Shown here: piece by piece, positions 36,601 through 51,208 of the stretch
Layout: each line of letters begins with the position of its first letter
Numbering within the stretch: the stretch's first letter is position 1
From: Petrolisthes cinctipes
Lineage: Eukaryota; Arthropoda; Malacostraca; Decapoda; Porcellanidae
Reading direction: 5' to 3'
NCBI GenBank assembly: GCA_033782935.1
Contig: JAWQEG010000286.1
Span: forward strand, 4,787,501 to 4,851,500
DNA: 64,000 nt
The notes under the pieces: generated by a model
What the model was told of the DNA's origin: nothing
Seen by the model: only the letters and a program-made list of their open reading frames with translations
Databases searched by the model: none
Made by a program: the position numbers and the translations under genes

Positions 36601-39600
36601 CGATTTTTAGCATGTTTTTAGCCTATATTTTGAAAATATTCTAGCACTGTGTAGGCATGTGCAGATTGCTTCTGGGACCCCAAAATATTGAATTTTCGGG
36701 TGTTTAGGGCCAGAATTTGAGATATAAACGGGTACAGAAGATGCATGCACATATTGACTTTGGGCACCAAAAATATCGATTTTCAGCATGTTTTGGGCCT
36801 GAATTTTGAAAATACTCTAACACGGAGTAGTCATGTACAGATCGCTTCTGGGACCCCAAAATATCGAATTTTCGGGTGTTTAGGGCCAGAATTTGAGATA
36901 TAAACGGGTACAGAAGATGCATGCACATATCGACTTTTGGGCACCTAAAAGATCGATTTTCAGTATGTTTTTGGCCTGTATTTTGAAAATACTCTAACAC
37001 GGAGTAGGCATGTACAGATACCATCTGGGACCTCTAAATATCGAATTTTCGGGTGTTTTGGGACTGAATTTGAGATATCGATTTTTTGGCACCTAAAAAG
37101 TCGATTTTTAGCATGTTTTTAGCCTATATTTTGAAAATATTCTAGTACTGTGTAGGCATGTACAGATTGCTTCTGGGACCCCAAAATATTGAATTTTCGG
37201 GTGTTTTGAGCCTGAATTTGAGATATAAACGGGTACAGAAGATACATGCACATATTGACTTTGGGCATCTAAAATATCGATTTTCAGCATGTTTTGGGCC
37301 TGTATTTTGAAAATACTCTAACACTGAGTAGGCATGTACAGATTGCTTCTGGGACCCCAAAATATTGAATTTTCGGGTGTTTTGAGCCTGAATTTGAGAT
37401 ATAAACGGGTACTGAAGATGCATGCACATATCGACTTTTGTGCACCTAAAAGATCGATTTTCAGTATGTTTTGAGCATGTATTTCGAAAATACTCTAACA
37501 CGGAGTAGGCATGTACAGATCGCTTCTGGAACCCCTAAATATCGAATTTTCGGGTGTTTTGGGACTGAATTTGAGATATCGACTTTTTGGCACCTAAAAG
37601 ATCGATTTTTAGAATATTTTTAGCCTATATTTTGAAAATATTCTAGCACTGAGTAGGCATGTACAGATTGCTTCTGGGACCCCAAAATATTGAATTTTCG
37701 GGTGTTTTGAGCCTGAATTTAAGATATAAACGGGTACTGAAGATGCATACACATATCGACTTTTGTGCACCTAAAAGATCGATTTTCAGTATGTTTTGAG
37801 CATGTATTTTGAAAATACTCTAACACGGAGTAGGCATGTACAGATTGCTTCTGGGACCCCTAAATATCGAATTTTCGGGTGTTTTGGGACTGAATTTGAG
37901 ATATCGACTTTTTGGCACCTAAAAGATCGATTTTTAGCATGTTTTTAGCCTATATTTTGATAATATTCTAGCACTGAGTAGGCATGTACAGATTGCTTCT
38001 GGGACCCCAAAATATTGAATTTTCGGGTGTTTTGAGTCTGAATTTGAGATATAAACGGGTACAGAGAATACATGCACATATTGACTTTGGGCATCTAAAA
38101 TATCGATTTTCAGCATGTTTTGGGCCTGTATTTTGAAAATACTCTAACACTGAGTAGGCATGTACAGATTGCTTCTGGGACCCCAAAATATTGAATTTTC
38201 GGGTGTTTTGAGCCTGAATTTGAGATATAAACGGGTACTGAAGATGCATGCACATATCGACTTTTGTGCACCTAAAAGATCGATTTTCAGTATGTTTTGA
38301 GCATGTATTTTGAAAATACTCTAACACGGAGTAGGCATGTACAGATCGCTTCTGGGACCCCTAAATATCGAATTTTCGGGTGTTTTGGGACTGAATTTGA
38401 GATATCGACTTTTTGGCACCTAAAAGATCGATTTTTAGCATGTTTTTAGCCTATATTTTGAAAATATTCTAGCACTGAGTAGGCATGTACAGATTGCTTC
38501 TGGGACCCCAAAATATTGAATTTTCGGATGTTTTGAGCCTGAATTTGAGATATAAACGGGTACAGAAGATACATGCACATATTGACTTTGGGCATCTAAA
38601 ATATTGATTTTCAGCATGTTTTGGGCCTGTATTTTGAAAATACTCTAACACTGTGTAGGCATGTACAGATTGCTTCTGGGACCCCAAAATATCGAATTTT
38701 CGGGTGTTTTGGGACTGAATTTGAGATATCGACTTTTTGGCACCTAAAAGATCGATTTTTAGCATGTTTTTAGCCTATATTTTGAAAATATTCTAGCACT
38801 GTGTAGGCATGTACAGATTGCTTCTGGGACCCCAAAATATTGAATTTTCGGGTGTTTTGAGCCTGAATTTGAGATATAAACGGGTACAGAAGATACATGT
38901 ACATATTGACTTTGGGCATCTAAAATATCGATTTTCAGCATGTTTTGGGCCTGTATTTTGAAAATACTCTAACACTGAGTAGGCATGTACAGATTGCTTC
39001 TGGGACCCCAAAATATTGAATTTTCGGGTGTTTTGAGCCTGAATTTGAGATATAAACGGGTACTGAAGATGCATGCACATATCGACTTTTGTGCACCTAA
39101 AAGATCGATTTTCAGTATGTTTTGAGCATGTATTTTGAAAATACTCTAACACGGAGTAGGCATGTACAGATCGCTTCTGGGACCCCTAAATATCGAATTT
39201 TCGGGTGTTTTGGGACTGAATTTGAGATATCGACTTTTTGGCACTTAAAAGATCGATTTTTAGCATGTTTTTAGCCTATATTTTGAAAATATTCTAGCAC
39301 TGAGTAGGCATGTACAGATTGCTTCTGGGACCCCAAAATATTGAATTTTCGGGTGTTTTGAGCCTGAATTTGAGATATAAACGGGTACAGAAGATACATG
39401 CACATATTGACTTTGGGCATCTAAAATATCGATTTTCAGCATGTTTTGGGCCTGTATTTTGAAAATACTCTAACACTGAGTAGGCATGTACAGATTGCTT
39501 CTGGGACCCCAAAATATTGAATTTTCGGGTGTTTTGAGCCTGAATTTGAGATATAAACGGGTACTGAAGATGCATGCACATATCGACTTTTGTGCACCTA

Positions 39601-39689
39601 AAAGATCGATTTTCAGTATGTTTTGAGCATGTATTTTGAAAATACTCTAACACGGAGTAGGCATGTACAGATACCTTCTGGGACCTCTA

Positions 39690-40850
39690 AATATCGAATT
39701 TTCGGGTGTTTTGGGACTGAATTTGAGATATCGATTTTTTGGCACATAAAATGTCGATTTTTAGCATGTTTTTAGCCTATATTTTGAAAATATTCTAGCA
39801 CTGTGTAGGCATGTACAGATTGCTTCTGGGACCCCAAAATATTGAATTTTAGGGTGTTTTGAGCCTGAATTTGAGATATAAACGGGTACAGAAGATACAT
39901 GCACATATTGACTTTGGGCATCTAAAATATCGATTTTCAGCATGTTTTGGGTTTGCATTTTGAAAATACTCTAACACTGAGTAGGCATGTACAGATTGCT
40001 TCTGGGACCCCAAAATATTGAATTTTCGGGTGTTTTGAGCCTGAATTTGAGATATAAACGGGTACTGAAGATGCATACACATATCGACTTTTGTGCACCT
40101 AAAAGATCGATTTTCAGTATGTTTTGAGCATGTATTTTGAAAATACTCTAACACGGAGTAGGCATGTACAGATCGCTTCTGGGACCCCTAAATATCGAAT
40201 TTTCCGGTGTTTTGGGACTGAATTTGAGATATCGACTTTTTGGCACCTAAAAGATCGATTTTTAGCATGTTTTTAGCCTATATTTTGAAAATATTCTAGC
40301 ACTGAGTAGGCATGTACAGATTGCTTCTGGGACCCCAAAATATTGAATTTTCGGGTGTTTTGAGCCTGAATTTGAGATATAAACGGGTACAGAAGATACA
40401 TGCACATATTGACTTTGGGCACCAAAAATATCGATTTTCAGCATGTTTTGGGCCTGAATTTTGAAAATACTCTAACACGGAGTAGGCATGTACAGATCGA
40501 TTCTGGGACCCCAAAATATCGAATTTTCGGGTGTTTAGGGCCAGAATTTGAGATATAAACGGGTACAGAAGATGCATGCACATATCGACTTTTGGGCACC
40601 TAAAAGATCGATTTTCAGTATGTTTTTGGCTTGTATTTTGAAAATACTCTAACACGGAGTAGGCATGTACAGATACCTTCTGGGACCTCTAAATATCGAA
40701 TTTTCGGGTGTTTTGGGACTGAATTTGAGATATCGATTTTTTGACACCTAAAATGTCGATTTTTAGCATGTTTTTAGCCTATATTTTGAAAATATTCTAG
40801 CACTGTGTAGGCATGTACAGATTGCTTCTGGGACCCCAAAATATTGAATT
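39690..40850 (-). repeat. Three-copy block, copy 1
   Basis: Matches 42.70-43.85 kb (offset 3,006) and about 46.53-47.48 kb (offset 6,837 in total). Markers are TGAATTTTAGGGTG (39843, 42849, 46680), GGGTTTGCATTTTG (39949, 42955, 46786), TTTTCCGGTG (40200, 43206, 47037) and GATCGATTCTGGG (40496, 43502, 47333). Confidence 0.85.
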
Positions 40851-41249
40851 TTCGGGTGTTTTGAGCCTGAATTTGAGATATAAACGGGTACAGAAAATAC
40901 ATGCAAATATTGACTTTGGGCATCTAAAATATCGATTTTCAGCATGTTTTGGGCCTGTATTTTGAAAATACTCTAACACTGAGTAGGCATGTACAGATTG
41001 CTTCTGGGACCCCAAAATATTGAATTTTCGGGTGTTTTGAGCCTGAATTTGAGATATAAACGGGTACTGAAGATGCATGCACATATCGACTTTTGTGCAC
41101 CTAAAAGATCGATTTTCAGTATGTTTTGAGCATGTATTTTGAAAATACTCTAACACGGAGTAGGCATGTACAGATCGCTTCTGGGACCCCTAAATATCGA
41201 ATTTTCGGGTGTTTTGGGACTGAATTTGAGATATCGACTTTTTGGCACC

Positions 41250-42160
41250 TAAAAGATCGATTTTTAGCATGTTTTTAGCCTATATTTTGAAAATATTCTA
41301 GCACTGAGTAGGCATGTACAGATTGCTTCTGGGACCCCAAAATATTGAATTTTCGGATGTTTTGAGCCTGAATTTGAGATATAAACGGGTACAGAAGATA
41401 CATGCACATATTGACTTTGGGCATCTAAAATATTGATTTTCAGCATGTTTTGGGCCTGTATTTTGAAAATACTCTAACACTGAGTAGGTATGTACAGATT
41501 GCTTCTGGGACCCCAAAATATCGAATTTTCGGGTGTTTTGGGACTGAATTTGAGATATCGACTTTTTGGCACCTAAAAGATCGATTTTTAGCATGTTTTT
41601 AGTCTATATTTTGAAAATATTCTAGCACTGTGTAGGCATGTACAGATTGCTTCTGGGACCCCAAAATATTGAATTTTCGGGTGTTTTGAGCCTGAATTTG
41701 AGATATAAACGGGTACAGAAGATACATGCACATATTGACTTTGGGCATCTAAAATATCGATTTTCAGCATGTTTTGGGCCTGTATTTTGAAAATACTCTA
41801 ACACTGAGTAGGCATGTACAGATTGCTTCTGGGACCCCAAAATATTGAATTTTCGGGTGTTTTGAGCCTGAATTTGAGATATAAACGGGTACTGAAGATG
41901 CATGCACATATCGACTTTTGTGCACCTAAAAGATCGATTTTCAGTATGTTTTGAGCATGTATTTTGAAAATACTCTAACACGGAGTAGGCATGTACAGAT
42001 CGCTTCTGGGACCCCTAAATATCGAATTTTCGGGTGTTTTGGGACTGAATTTGAGATATCGACTTTTTGGCACTTAAAAGATCGATTTTTAGCATGTTTT
42101 TAGCCTGTATTTTGAAAATATTCTAGCACTGAGTAGGCATGTACAGATTGCTTCTGGGAC
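41250..42160 (-). repeat. Block repeated at 45.26-46.17 kb (offset 4,008)
   Basis: Shared rare states are GAGTAGGTATGTAC (41482 and 45490) and TTTTAGCCTGTATT (42099 and 46107). The offset is eight 501-bp trimers. It shows that the 40-48 kb region was built by several overlapping duplications. Confidence 0.78.
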
Positions 42161-42699
42161 CCCAAAATATTGAATTTTCGGGTGTTTTGAGCCTGAATTT
42201 GAGATATAAACGGGTACTGAAGATGCATGCACATATCGACTTTTGTGCACCTAAAAGATCGATTTTCAGTATGTTTTGAGCATGTATTTTGAAAATACTC
42301 TAACACGGAGTAGGCATGTACAGATTGCTTCTGGGACCCCAAAATATTAAATTTTCGGGTGTTTTGAGCCTGAATTTGAGATATAAAAGGGTACAGAAGA
42401 TACATGCACATATTGACTTTGGGCACCAAAAATATCGATTTTCAGCATGTTTTGGGCCTGAATTTTGAAAATACTCTAACACGGAGTAGGCATGTACAGA
42501 TCGCTTCTGGGACCCCAAAATATCGAATTTTCGGGTGTTTAGGGCCAGAATTTGAGATATAAACGGGTACAGAAGATGCATGCACATATCGACTTTTGGG
42601 CACCTAAAAGATCGATTTTCAGTATGTTTTTGGCCTGTATTTTGAAAATACTCTATCACGGAGTAGGCATGTACAGATACCTTCTGGGACCTCTAAATA

Positions 42700-43850
42700 T
42701 CGAATTTTCGGGTGTTTTGGGACTGAATTTGAGATATCGATTTTTTGGCACCTAAAATGTCGATTTTTAGCATGTTTTTAGCCTATATTTTGAAAATATT
42801 CTAGCACTGTGTAGGCATGTACAGATTGCTTCTGGGACCCCAAAATATTGAATTTTAGGGTGTTTTGAGCCTGAATTTGAGATATAAACGGGTACAGAAG
42901 ATACATGCACATATTGACTTTGGGCATCTAAAATATCGATTTTCAGCATGTTTTGGGTTTGCATTTTGAAAATACTCTAACACTGAGTAGGCATGTACAG
43001 ATTGCTTCTGGGACCCCAAAATATTGAATTTTCGGGTGTTTTGAGCCTGAATTTGAGATATAAACGGGTACTGAAGATGCATACACATATCGACTTTTGT
43101 GCACCTAAAAGATCGATTTTCAGTATGTTTTGAGCATGTATTTTGAAAATACTCTAACACGGAGTAGGCATGTACAGATCGCTTCTGGGACCCCTAAATA
43201 TCGAATTTTCCGGTGTTTTGGGACTGAATTTGAGATATCGACTTTTTGGCACCTAAAAGATCGATTTTTAGCATGTTTTTAGCCTATATTTTGAAAATAT
43301 TCTAGCACTGAGTAGGCATGTACAGATTGCTTCTGGGACCCCAAAATATTGAATTTTCGGGTGTTTTGAGCCTGAATTTGAGATATAAACGGGTACAGAA
43401 GATACATGCACATATTGACTTTGGGCACCAAAAATATCGATTTTCAGCATGTTTTGGGCCTGAATTTTGAAAATACTCTAACACGGAGTAGGCATGTACA
43501 GATCGATTCTGGGACCCCAAAATATCGAATTTTCGGGTGTTTAGGGCCAGAATTTGAGATATAAACGGGTACAGAAGATGCATGCACATATCGACTTTTG
43601 GGCACCTAAAAGATCGATTTTCAGTATGTTTTTGGCTTGTATTTTGAAAATACTCTAACACGGAGTAGGCATGTACAGATACCTTCTGGGACCTCTAAAT
43701 ATCGAATTTTCGGGTGTTTTGGGACTGAATTTGAGATATCGATTTTTTGACACCTAAAATGTCGATTTTTAGCATGTTTTTAGCCTATATTTTGAAAATA
43801 TTCTAGCACTGTGTAGGCATGTACAGATTGCTTCTGGGACCCCAAAATAT
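42700..43850 (-). repeat. Three-copy block, copy 2
   Basis: Second copy, offset 3,006 bp (six trimers) from copy 1. It carries all four markers of that entry and runs into the 1,002-bp duplication at 43.5-45.5 kb. Confidence 0.85.
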
Positions 43851-45480
43851 TGAATTTTCGGGTGTTTTGAGTCTGAATTTGAGATATAAACGGGTACAGA
43901 AAATACATGCACATATTGACTTTGGGCAACTAAAATATCGATTTTCAGCATGTTTTGGGCCTGTATTTTGAAAATACTCTAACACTGAGTAGGCATGTAC
44001 AGATTGCTTCTGGGACCCCAAAATATTGAATTTTCGGGTGTTTTGAGCCTGAATTTGAGATATAAACGGGTACTGAAGATGCATGCACATATCGACTTTT
44101 GTGCACCTAAAAGATCGATTTTCAGTATGTTTTGAGCATGTATTTTGAAAATACTCTAACACGGAGTAGGCATGTACAGATCGCTTCTGGGACCCCTAAA
44201 TATCGAATTTTCGGGTGTTTTGGGACTGAATTTGAGATATCGACTTTTTGGCACCTAAAAGATCGATTTTTAGCATGTTTTTAGCCTATATTTTGAAAAT
44301 ATTCTAGCACTGAGTAGGCATGTACAGATTGCTTCTGGGACCCCAAAATATTGAATTTTCGGATGTTTTGAGCCTGAATTTGAGATATAAACGGGTACAG
44401 AAGATACATGCACATATTGACTTTGGGCATCTAAAATATTGATTTTCAGCATGTTTTGGGCCTGTATTTTGAAAATACTCTAACACGGAGTAGGCATGTA
44501 CAGATCGATTCTGGGACCCCAAAATATCGAATTTTCGGGTGTTTAGGGCCAGAATTTGAGATATAAACGGGTACAGAAGATGCATGCACATATCGACTTT
44601 TGGGCACCTAAAAGATCGATTTTCAGTATGTTTTTGGCTTGTATTTTGAAAATACTCTAACACGGAGTAGGCATGTACAGATACCTTCTGGGACCTCTAA
44701 ATATCGAATTTTCGGGTGTTTTGGGACTGAATTTGAGATATCGATTTTTTGACACCTAAAATGTCGATTTTTAGCATGTTTTTAGCCTATATTTTGAAAA
44801 TATTCTAGCACTGTGTAGGCATGTACAGATTGCTTCTGGGACCCCAAAATATTGAATTTTCGGGTGTTTTGAGTCTGAATTTGAGATATAAACGGGTACA
44901 GAAAATACATGCACATATTGACTTTGGGCATCTAAAATATCGATTTTCAGCATGTTTTGGGCCTGTATTTTGAAAATACTCTAACACTGAGTAGGCATGT
45001 ACAGATTGCTTCTGGGACCCCAAAATATTGAATTTTCGGGTGTTTTGAGCCTGAATTTGAGATATAAACGGGTACTGAAGATGCATGCACATATCGACTT
45101 TTGTGCACCTAAAAGATCGATTTTCAGTATGTTTTGAGCATGTATTTTGAAAATACTCTAACACGGAGTAGGCATGTACAGATCGCTTCTGGGACCCCTA
45201 AATATCGAATTTTCGGGTGTTTTGGGACTGAATTTGAGATATCGACTTTTTGGCACCTAAAAGATCGATTTTTAGCATGTTTTTAGCCTATATTTTGAAA
45301 ATATTCTAGCACTGAGTAGGCATGTACAGATTGCTTCTGGGACCCCAAAATATTGAATTTTCGGATGTTTTGAGCCTGAATTTGAGATATAAACGGGTAC
45401 AGAAGATACATGCACATATTGACTTTGGGCATCTAAAATATTGATTTTCAGCATGTTTTGGGCCTGTATTTTGAAAATAC
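43470..45480 (-). repeat. 1,002-bp hexamer duplication, two tandem copies
   Basis: Copies lie at about 43.47-44.47 and 44.47-45.48 kb. Shared markers are GATCGATTCTGGG (43502 and 44504), GACACCTAAAATG, GTTTTGAGTCTG (43864 and 44866) and CAGAAAATACATGC. A private GGGCAACTAAAA occurs near 43925 in copy 1 only. Confidence 0.82.
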
Positions 45481-46529
45481 TCTAACACTGAGTAGGTATG
45501 TACAGATTGCTTCTGGGACCCCAAAATATCGAATTTTCGGGTGTTTTGGGACTGAATTTGAGATATCGACTTTTTGGCACCTAAAAGATCGATTTTTAGC
45601 ATGTTTTTAGCCTATATTTTGAAAATATTCTAGCACTGTGTAGGCATGTACAGATTGCTTCTGGGACCCCAAAATATTGAATTTTCGGGTGTTTTGAGCC
45701 TGAATTTGAGATATAAACGGGTACAGAAGATAGATGCACATATTGACTTTGGGCATCTAAAATATCGATTTTCAGCATGTTTTGGGCCTGTATTTTGAAA
45801 ATACTCTAACACTGAGTAGGCATGTACAGATTGCTTCTGGGACCCCAAAATATTGAATTTTCGGGTGTTTTGAGCCTGAATTTGAGATATAAACGGGTAC
45901 TGAAGATGCATGCACATATCGACTTTTGTGCACCTAAAAGATCGATTTTCAGTATGTTTTGAGCATGTATTTTGAAAATACTCTAACACGGAGTAGGCAT
46001 GTACAGATCGCTTCTGGGACCCCTAAATATCGAATTTTCGGGTGTTTTGGGACTGAATTTGAGATATCGACTTTTTGGCATTTAAAAGATCGATTTTTAG
46101 CATGTTTTTAGCCTGTATTTTGAAAATATTCTAGCACTGAGTAGGCATGTACAGATTGCTTCTGGGACCCCAAAATATTGAATTTTCGGGTGTTTTGAGC
46201 CTGAATTTGAGATATAAACGGGTACAGAAGATACATGCACATATTGACTTTGGGCATCTAAAATATCGATTTTCAGCATGTTTTGGGCCTGTATTTTGAA
46301 AATACTCTAACACTGAGTAGGCATGTACAGATCGCTTCTGGGACCCCAAAATATCGAATTTTCGGGTGTTTAGGGCCAGAATTTGAGATATAAACGGGTA
46401 CAGAAGATGCATGCACATATCGACTTTTGGGCACCTAAAAGATCGATTTTCAGTATGTTTTTGGCCTGTATTTTGAAAATACTCTATCACGGAGTAGGCA
46501 TGTACAGATACCTTCTGGGACCTCTAAAT

Positions 46530-47480
46530 ATCGAATTTTCGGGTGTTATGGGACTGAATTTGAGATATCGATTTTTTGGCACCTAAAATGTCGATTTTTA
46601 GCATGTTTTTAGCCTATATTTTGAAAATATTCTAGCACTGTGTAGGCATGTACAGATTGCTTCTGGGACCCCAAAATATTGAATTTTAGGGTGTTTTGAG
46701 CCTGAATTTGAGATATAAACGGGTACAGAAGATACATGCACATATTGACTTTGGGCATCTAAAATATCGATTTTCAGCATGTTTTGGGTTTGCATTTTGA
46801 AAATACTCTAACACTGAGTAGGCATGTACAGATTGCTTCTGGGACCCCAAAATATTGAATTTTCGGGTGTTTTGAGCCTGAATTTGAGATATAAACGGGT
46901 ACTGAAGATGCATACACATATCGACTTTTGTGCACCTAAAAGATCGATTTTCAGTATGTTTTGAGCATGTATTTTGAAAATACTCTAACACGGAGTAGGC
47001 ATGTACAGATCGCTTCTGGGACCCCTAAATATCGAATTTTCCGGTGTTTTGGGACTGAATTTGAGATATCGACTTTTTGGCAACTAAAAGATCGATTTTT
47101 AGCATGTTTTTAGCCTATATTTTGAAAATATTCTAGCACTGAGTAGGCATGTACAGATTGCTTCTGGGACCCCAAAATATTGAATTTTCGGGTGTTTTGA
47201 GCCTGAATTTGAGATATAAACGGGTACAGAAGATACATGCACATATTGACTTTGGGCACCAAAAATATCGATTTTCAGCATGTTTTGGGCCTGAATTTTG
47301 AAAATACTCTAACACGGAGTAGGCATGTACAGATCGATTCTGGGACCCCAAAATATCGAATTTTCGGGTGTTTAGGGCCAGAATTTGAGATATAAACGGG
47401 TACAGAAGATGCATGCACATATCGACTTTTGGGCACCTAAAAGATCGATTTTCAGTATGTTTTTGGCCTGTATTTTGAAA
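46530..47480 (-). repeat. Three-copy block, copy 3
   Basis: Third copy, offset 3,831 bp from copy 2. The flanking rare CTCTATCACGG occurs at 46482 here, at 42651 beside copy 2 and again at 54310. A private GGCAACTAAAAG is present near 47080. Confidence 0.84.
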
Positions 47481-50400
47481 ATACTCTAACACGGAGTAGG
47501 CATGTACAGATACCTTCTGGGACATCTAAATATCGAATTTTCCGGTGTTTTGGGACTGAATTTGAGATATCGATTTTTTGACACCTAAAATGTCGATTTT
47601 TAGCATGTTTTTAGCCTATATTTTGAAAATATTCTAGCACTGTGTAGGCATGTACAGATTGCTTCTGGGACCCCAAAATATTGAATTTTCGGGTGTTTTG
47701 AGCCTGAATTTGAGATATAAACGGGTACAGAAAATACATGCACATATTGACTTTGGGCACCAAAAATATCGATTTTCAGCATGTTTTGGGCCTGTATTTT
47801 GAAAATACTCTAACACTGAGTAGGCATGTACAGATTGCTTCTGGGACCCCAAAATATTGAATTTTCGGGTGTTTTGAGCCTGAATTTGAGATATAAACGG
47901 GTACTGAAGATGCATGCACATATCGACTTTTGTGCACCTAAAAGATCGATTTTCAGTATGTTTTGAGCATGTATTTTGAAAATACTCTAACACGGAGTAG
48001 GCATGTACAGATCGCTTCTGGGACCCCTAAATATCGAATTTTCGGGTGTTTTGGGACTGAATTTGAGATATCGACTTTTTGGCACTTAAAAGATCGATTT
48101 TTAGCATGTTTTTAGCCTATATTTTGAAAATATTCTAGCACTGAGTAGGCATGTACAGATTGCTTCTGGGACCCCAAAATATTGAATTTTCGGATGTTTT
48201 GAGCCTGAATTTGAGATATAAACGGGTACAGAAGATACATGCACATATTGACTTTGGGCATCTAAAATATCGATTTTCAGTATGTTTTGGGCCTGTATTT
48301 TGAAAATACTCTAACACTGAGTAGGCATGTACAGATTGCTTCTGGGACCCCAAAATATCGAATTTTCGGGTGTTTTGGGACTGAATTTGAGATATCGACT
48401 TTTTGGCACCTAAAAGATCGATTTTTAGCATGTTTTTAGCCTATATTTTGAAAATATTCTAGCACTGTGTAGGCATGTACAGATTGCTTCTGGGACCCCA
48501 AAATATTGAATTTTCGGGTGTTTTGAGCCTGAATTTGAGATATAAACGGGTACAGAAGATACATGCACATATTTACTTTGGGCATCTAAAATATCGTTTT
48601 TCAGCATGTTTTGGGCCTGTATTTTGAAAATACTCTAACACTGAGTAGGCATGTACAGATTGCTTCTGGGACCCCAAAATATTGAATTTTCGGGTGTTTT
48701 GAGACTGAATTTGAGATATAAACGGGTACTGAAGATGCATGCACATATCGACTTTTGTGCACCTAAAAGATCTATTTTCAGTATGTTTTGAGCATGTATT
48801 TTGAAAATACTCTAACACGGAGTAGGCATGTACAGATCGCTTCTGGGACCCCTAAATATCGAATTTTCGGGTGTTTTGGGACTGAATTTGAGATATCGAC
48901 TTTTTGGCACTTAAAAGATCGATTTTTAGCATGTTTTTAGCCTATATTTTGAAAATATTCTAGCACTGAGTAGGCATGTACAGATTGCTTCTGGGACCCC
49001 AAAATATTGAATTTTCGGGTGTTTTGAGCCTGAATTTGAGATATAAACGGGTACAGAAGATACATGCACATAATGACTTTGGGCACCAAAAATATCGATT
49101 TTCAGCATGTTTTGGGCCTGAATTTTGAAAATACTCTAACACGGAGTAGGCATGTACAGATCGCTTCTGGTACCCCAAAATATCGAATTTTCGGGTGTTT
49201 AGGGCCAGAATTTGAGATATAAACGGGTACAGAAGATGCATGCACATATCGACTTTTGGGCACCTAAAAGATCGATTTTCAGTATGTTTTTGGCCTGTAT
49301 TTTGAAAATACTCTAACACGGATGAGCCATGTACAGATACCTTCTGGGACCTCTAAATATCGAATTTTCGGGTGTTTTGGGACTGAATTTGAGATATCGA
49401 TTATTTGGCACCTAATATGTCGATTTTTAGCATGTTTTTAGCCTATATTTTGAAAATATTCTAGCACTGTGTAGGCATGTACAGATTGCTTCTGGGACCC
49501 CAAAATATTGAATTTTCGGGTGTTTTGAGCCTGAATTTGAGATATAAACGGGTACAGAAGATACATGCACATATTGACTTTGGGCATCTAAAATATCGAT
49601 TTTCAGCATGTTTTGGGCCTGTATTTTGAAAATACTCTAACACTGAGTAGGCATGTACAGATTGCTTCTGGGACCCCAAAATATTGAATTTTCGGGTGTT
49701 TTGAGCCTGAATTTGAGATATAAACGGGTACTGAAGATGCATGCACATATCGACTTTTGTGCACCTAAAAGATCGATTTTCAGTATGTTTTGAGCATGTA
49801 TTTTGAAAATACTCTAACACGGAGTAGGCATGTACAGATCGCTTCTGGGACCCCTAAATATCGAATTTTCGGGTGTTTTGGGACTGAATTTGAGATATCG
49901 ACTTTTTGGCACCTAAAAGATCGATTTTTAGCATGTTTTTAGCCTATATTTTGAAAATATTCTAGCACTGTACAGATTGCTTCTGGGACCCCAAAATATT
50001 GAATTTTCGGGTGTTTTGAGCCTGAATTTGAGATATAAACGGGTACAGAAGATACATGCACATATTGACTTTGGGCACCAAAAATATCGATTTTCAGCAT
50101 GTTTTGGGCCTGAATTTTGAAAATACTCTAACACGGAGTAGGCATGTACAGATCGCTTCTGGGACCCCAAAATATCGAATTTTCGGGTGTTTAGGGCCAG
50201 AATTTGAGATATAAACGGGTACAGAAGATGCATGCACATATCGACTTTTGGGCACCTAAAAGATCGATTTTCAGTATGTTTTTGGCCTGTATTTTGAAAA
50301 TACTCTAACACGGAGTAGGCATGTACAGATACCTTCTGGGACCTCTAAATATCGAATTTTCGGGTGTTTTGGGACTGAATTTGAGATATCGATTTTTTGA

Positions 50401-51208
50401 CACCTAAAATGTCGATTTTTAGCATGTTTTTAGCCTATATTTTGAAAATATTCTAGCACTGTGTAGGCATGTACAGATTGCTTCTGGGACCCCAAAATAT
50501 TGAATTTTCGGGTGTTTAGGGCCAGAATTTGAGATATAAACGGGTACAGAAGATGCATGCACATATCGACTTTTGGGCACCTAAAAGATCGATTTTCAGT
50601 ATGTTTTTGGCCTGTATTTTGAAAATACTCTAACACGGAGTAGGCATGTACAGATACCTTCTGGGACCTCTAAATATCGAATTTTCGGGTGTTTTGGGAC
50701 TGAATTTGAGATATCGATTTTTTGACACCTAAAATGTCGATTTTTAGCATGTTTTTAGCCTATATTTTGAAAATATTCTAGCACTGTGTAGGCATGTACA
50801 GATTGCTTCTGGGACCCCAAAATATTGAATTTTCGGGTGTTTTGAGCCTGAATTTGAGATATAAACGGGTACAGAAAATACATGCACATATTTACTTTGG
50901 GCATCTAAAATATCGATTTTCAGCATGTTTTGGGCCTGTATTTTGAAAATACTCTAACACTGAGTAGGCATGTACAGATTGCTTCTTGGACCCCAAAATA
51001 TTGAATTTTCGGGTGTTTTGAGCCTGAATTTGAGATATAAACGGGTACTGAAGATGCATGCACATATCGACTTTTGTGCACCTAAAAGATCGATTTTCAG
51101 TATGTTTTGAGCATGTATTTTGAAAATACTCTAACACGGAGTAGGCATGTACAGATCGCTTCTGGGACCCCTAAATATCGAATTTTCGGGTGTTTTGGGA
51201 CTGAATTT

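Noticed and set aside
42552..42755. 67-codon open frames on the opposite strand to the monomers (also 46383 and 54212)
   Set aside because: They exist only because the rare CTCTATCAC variant removes a stop. They mark shared ancestry of three blocks, not a gene.
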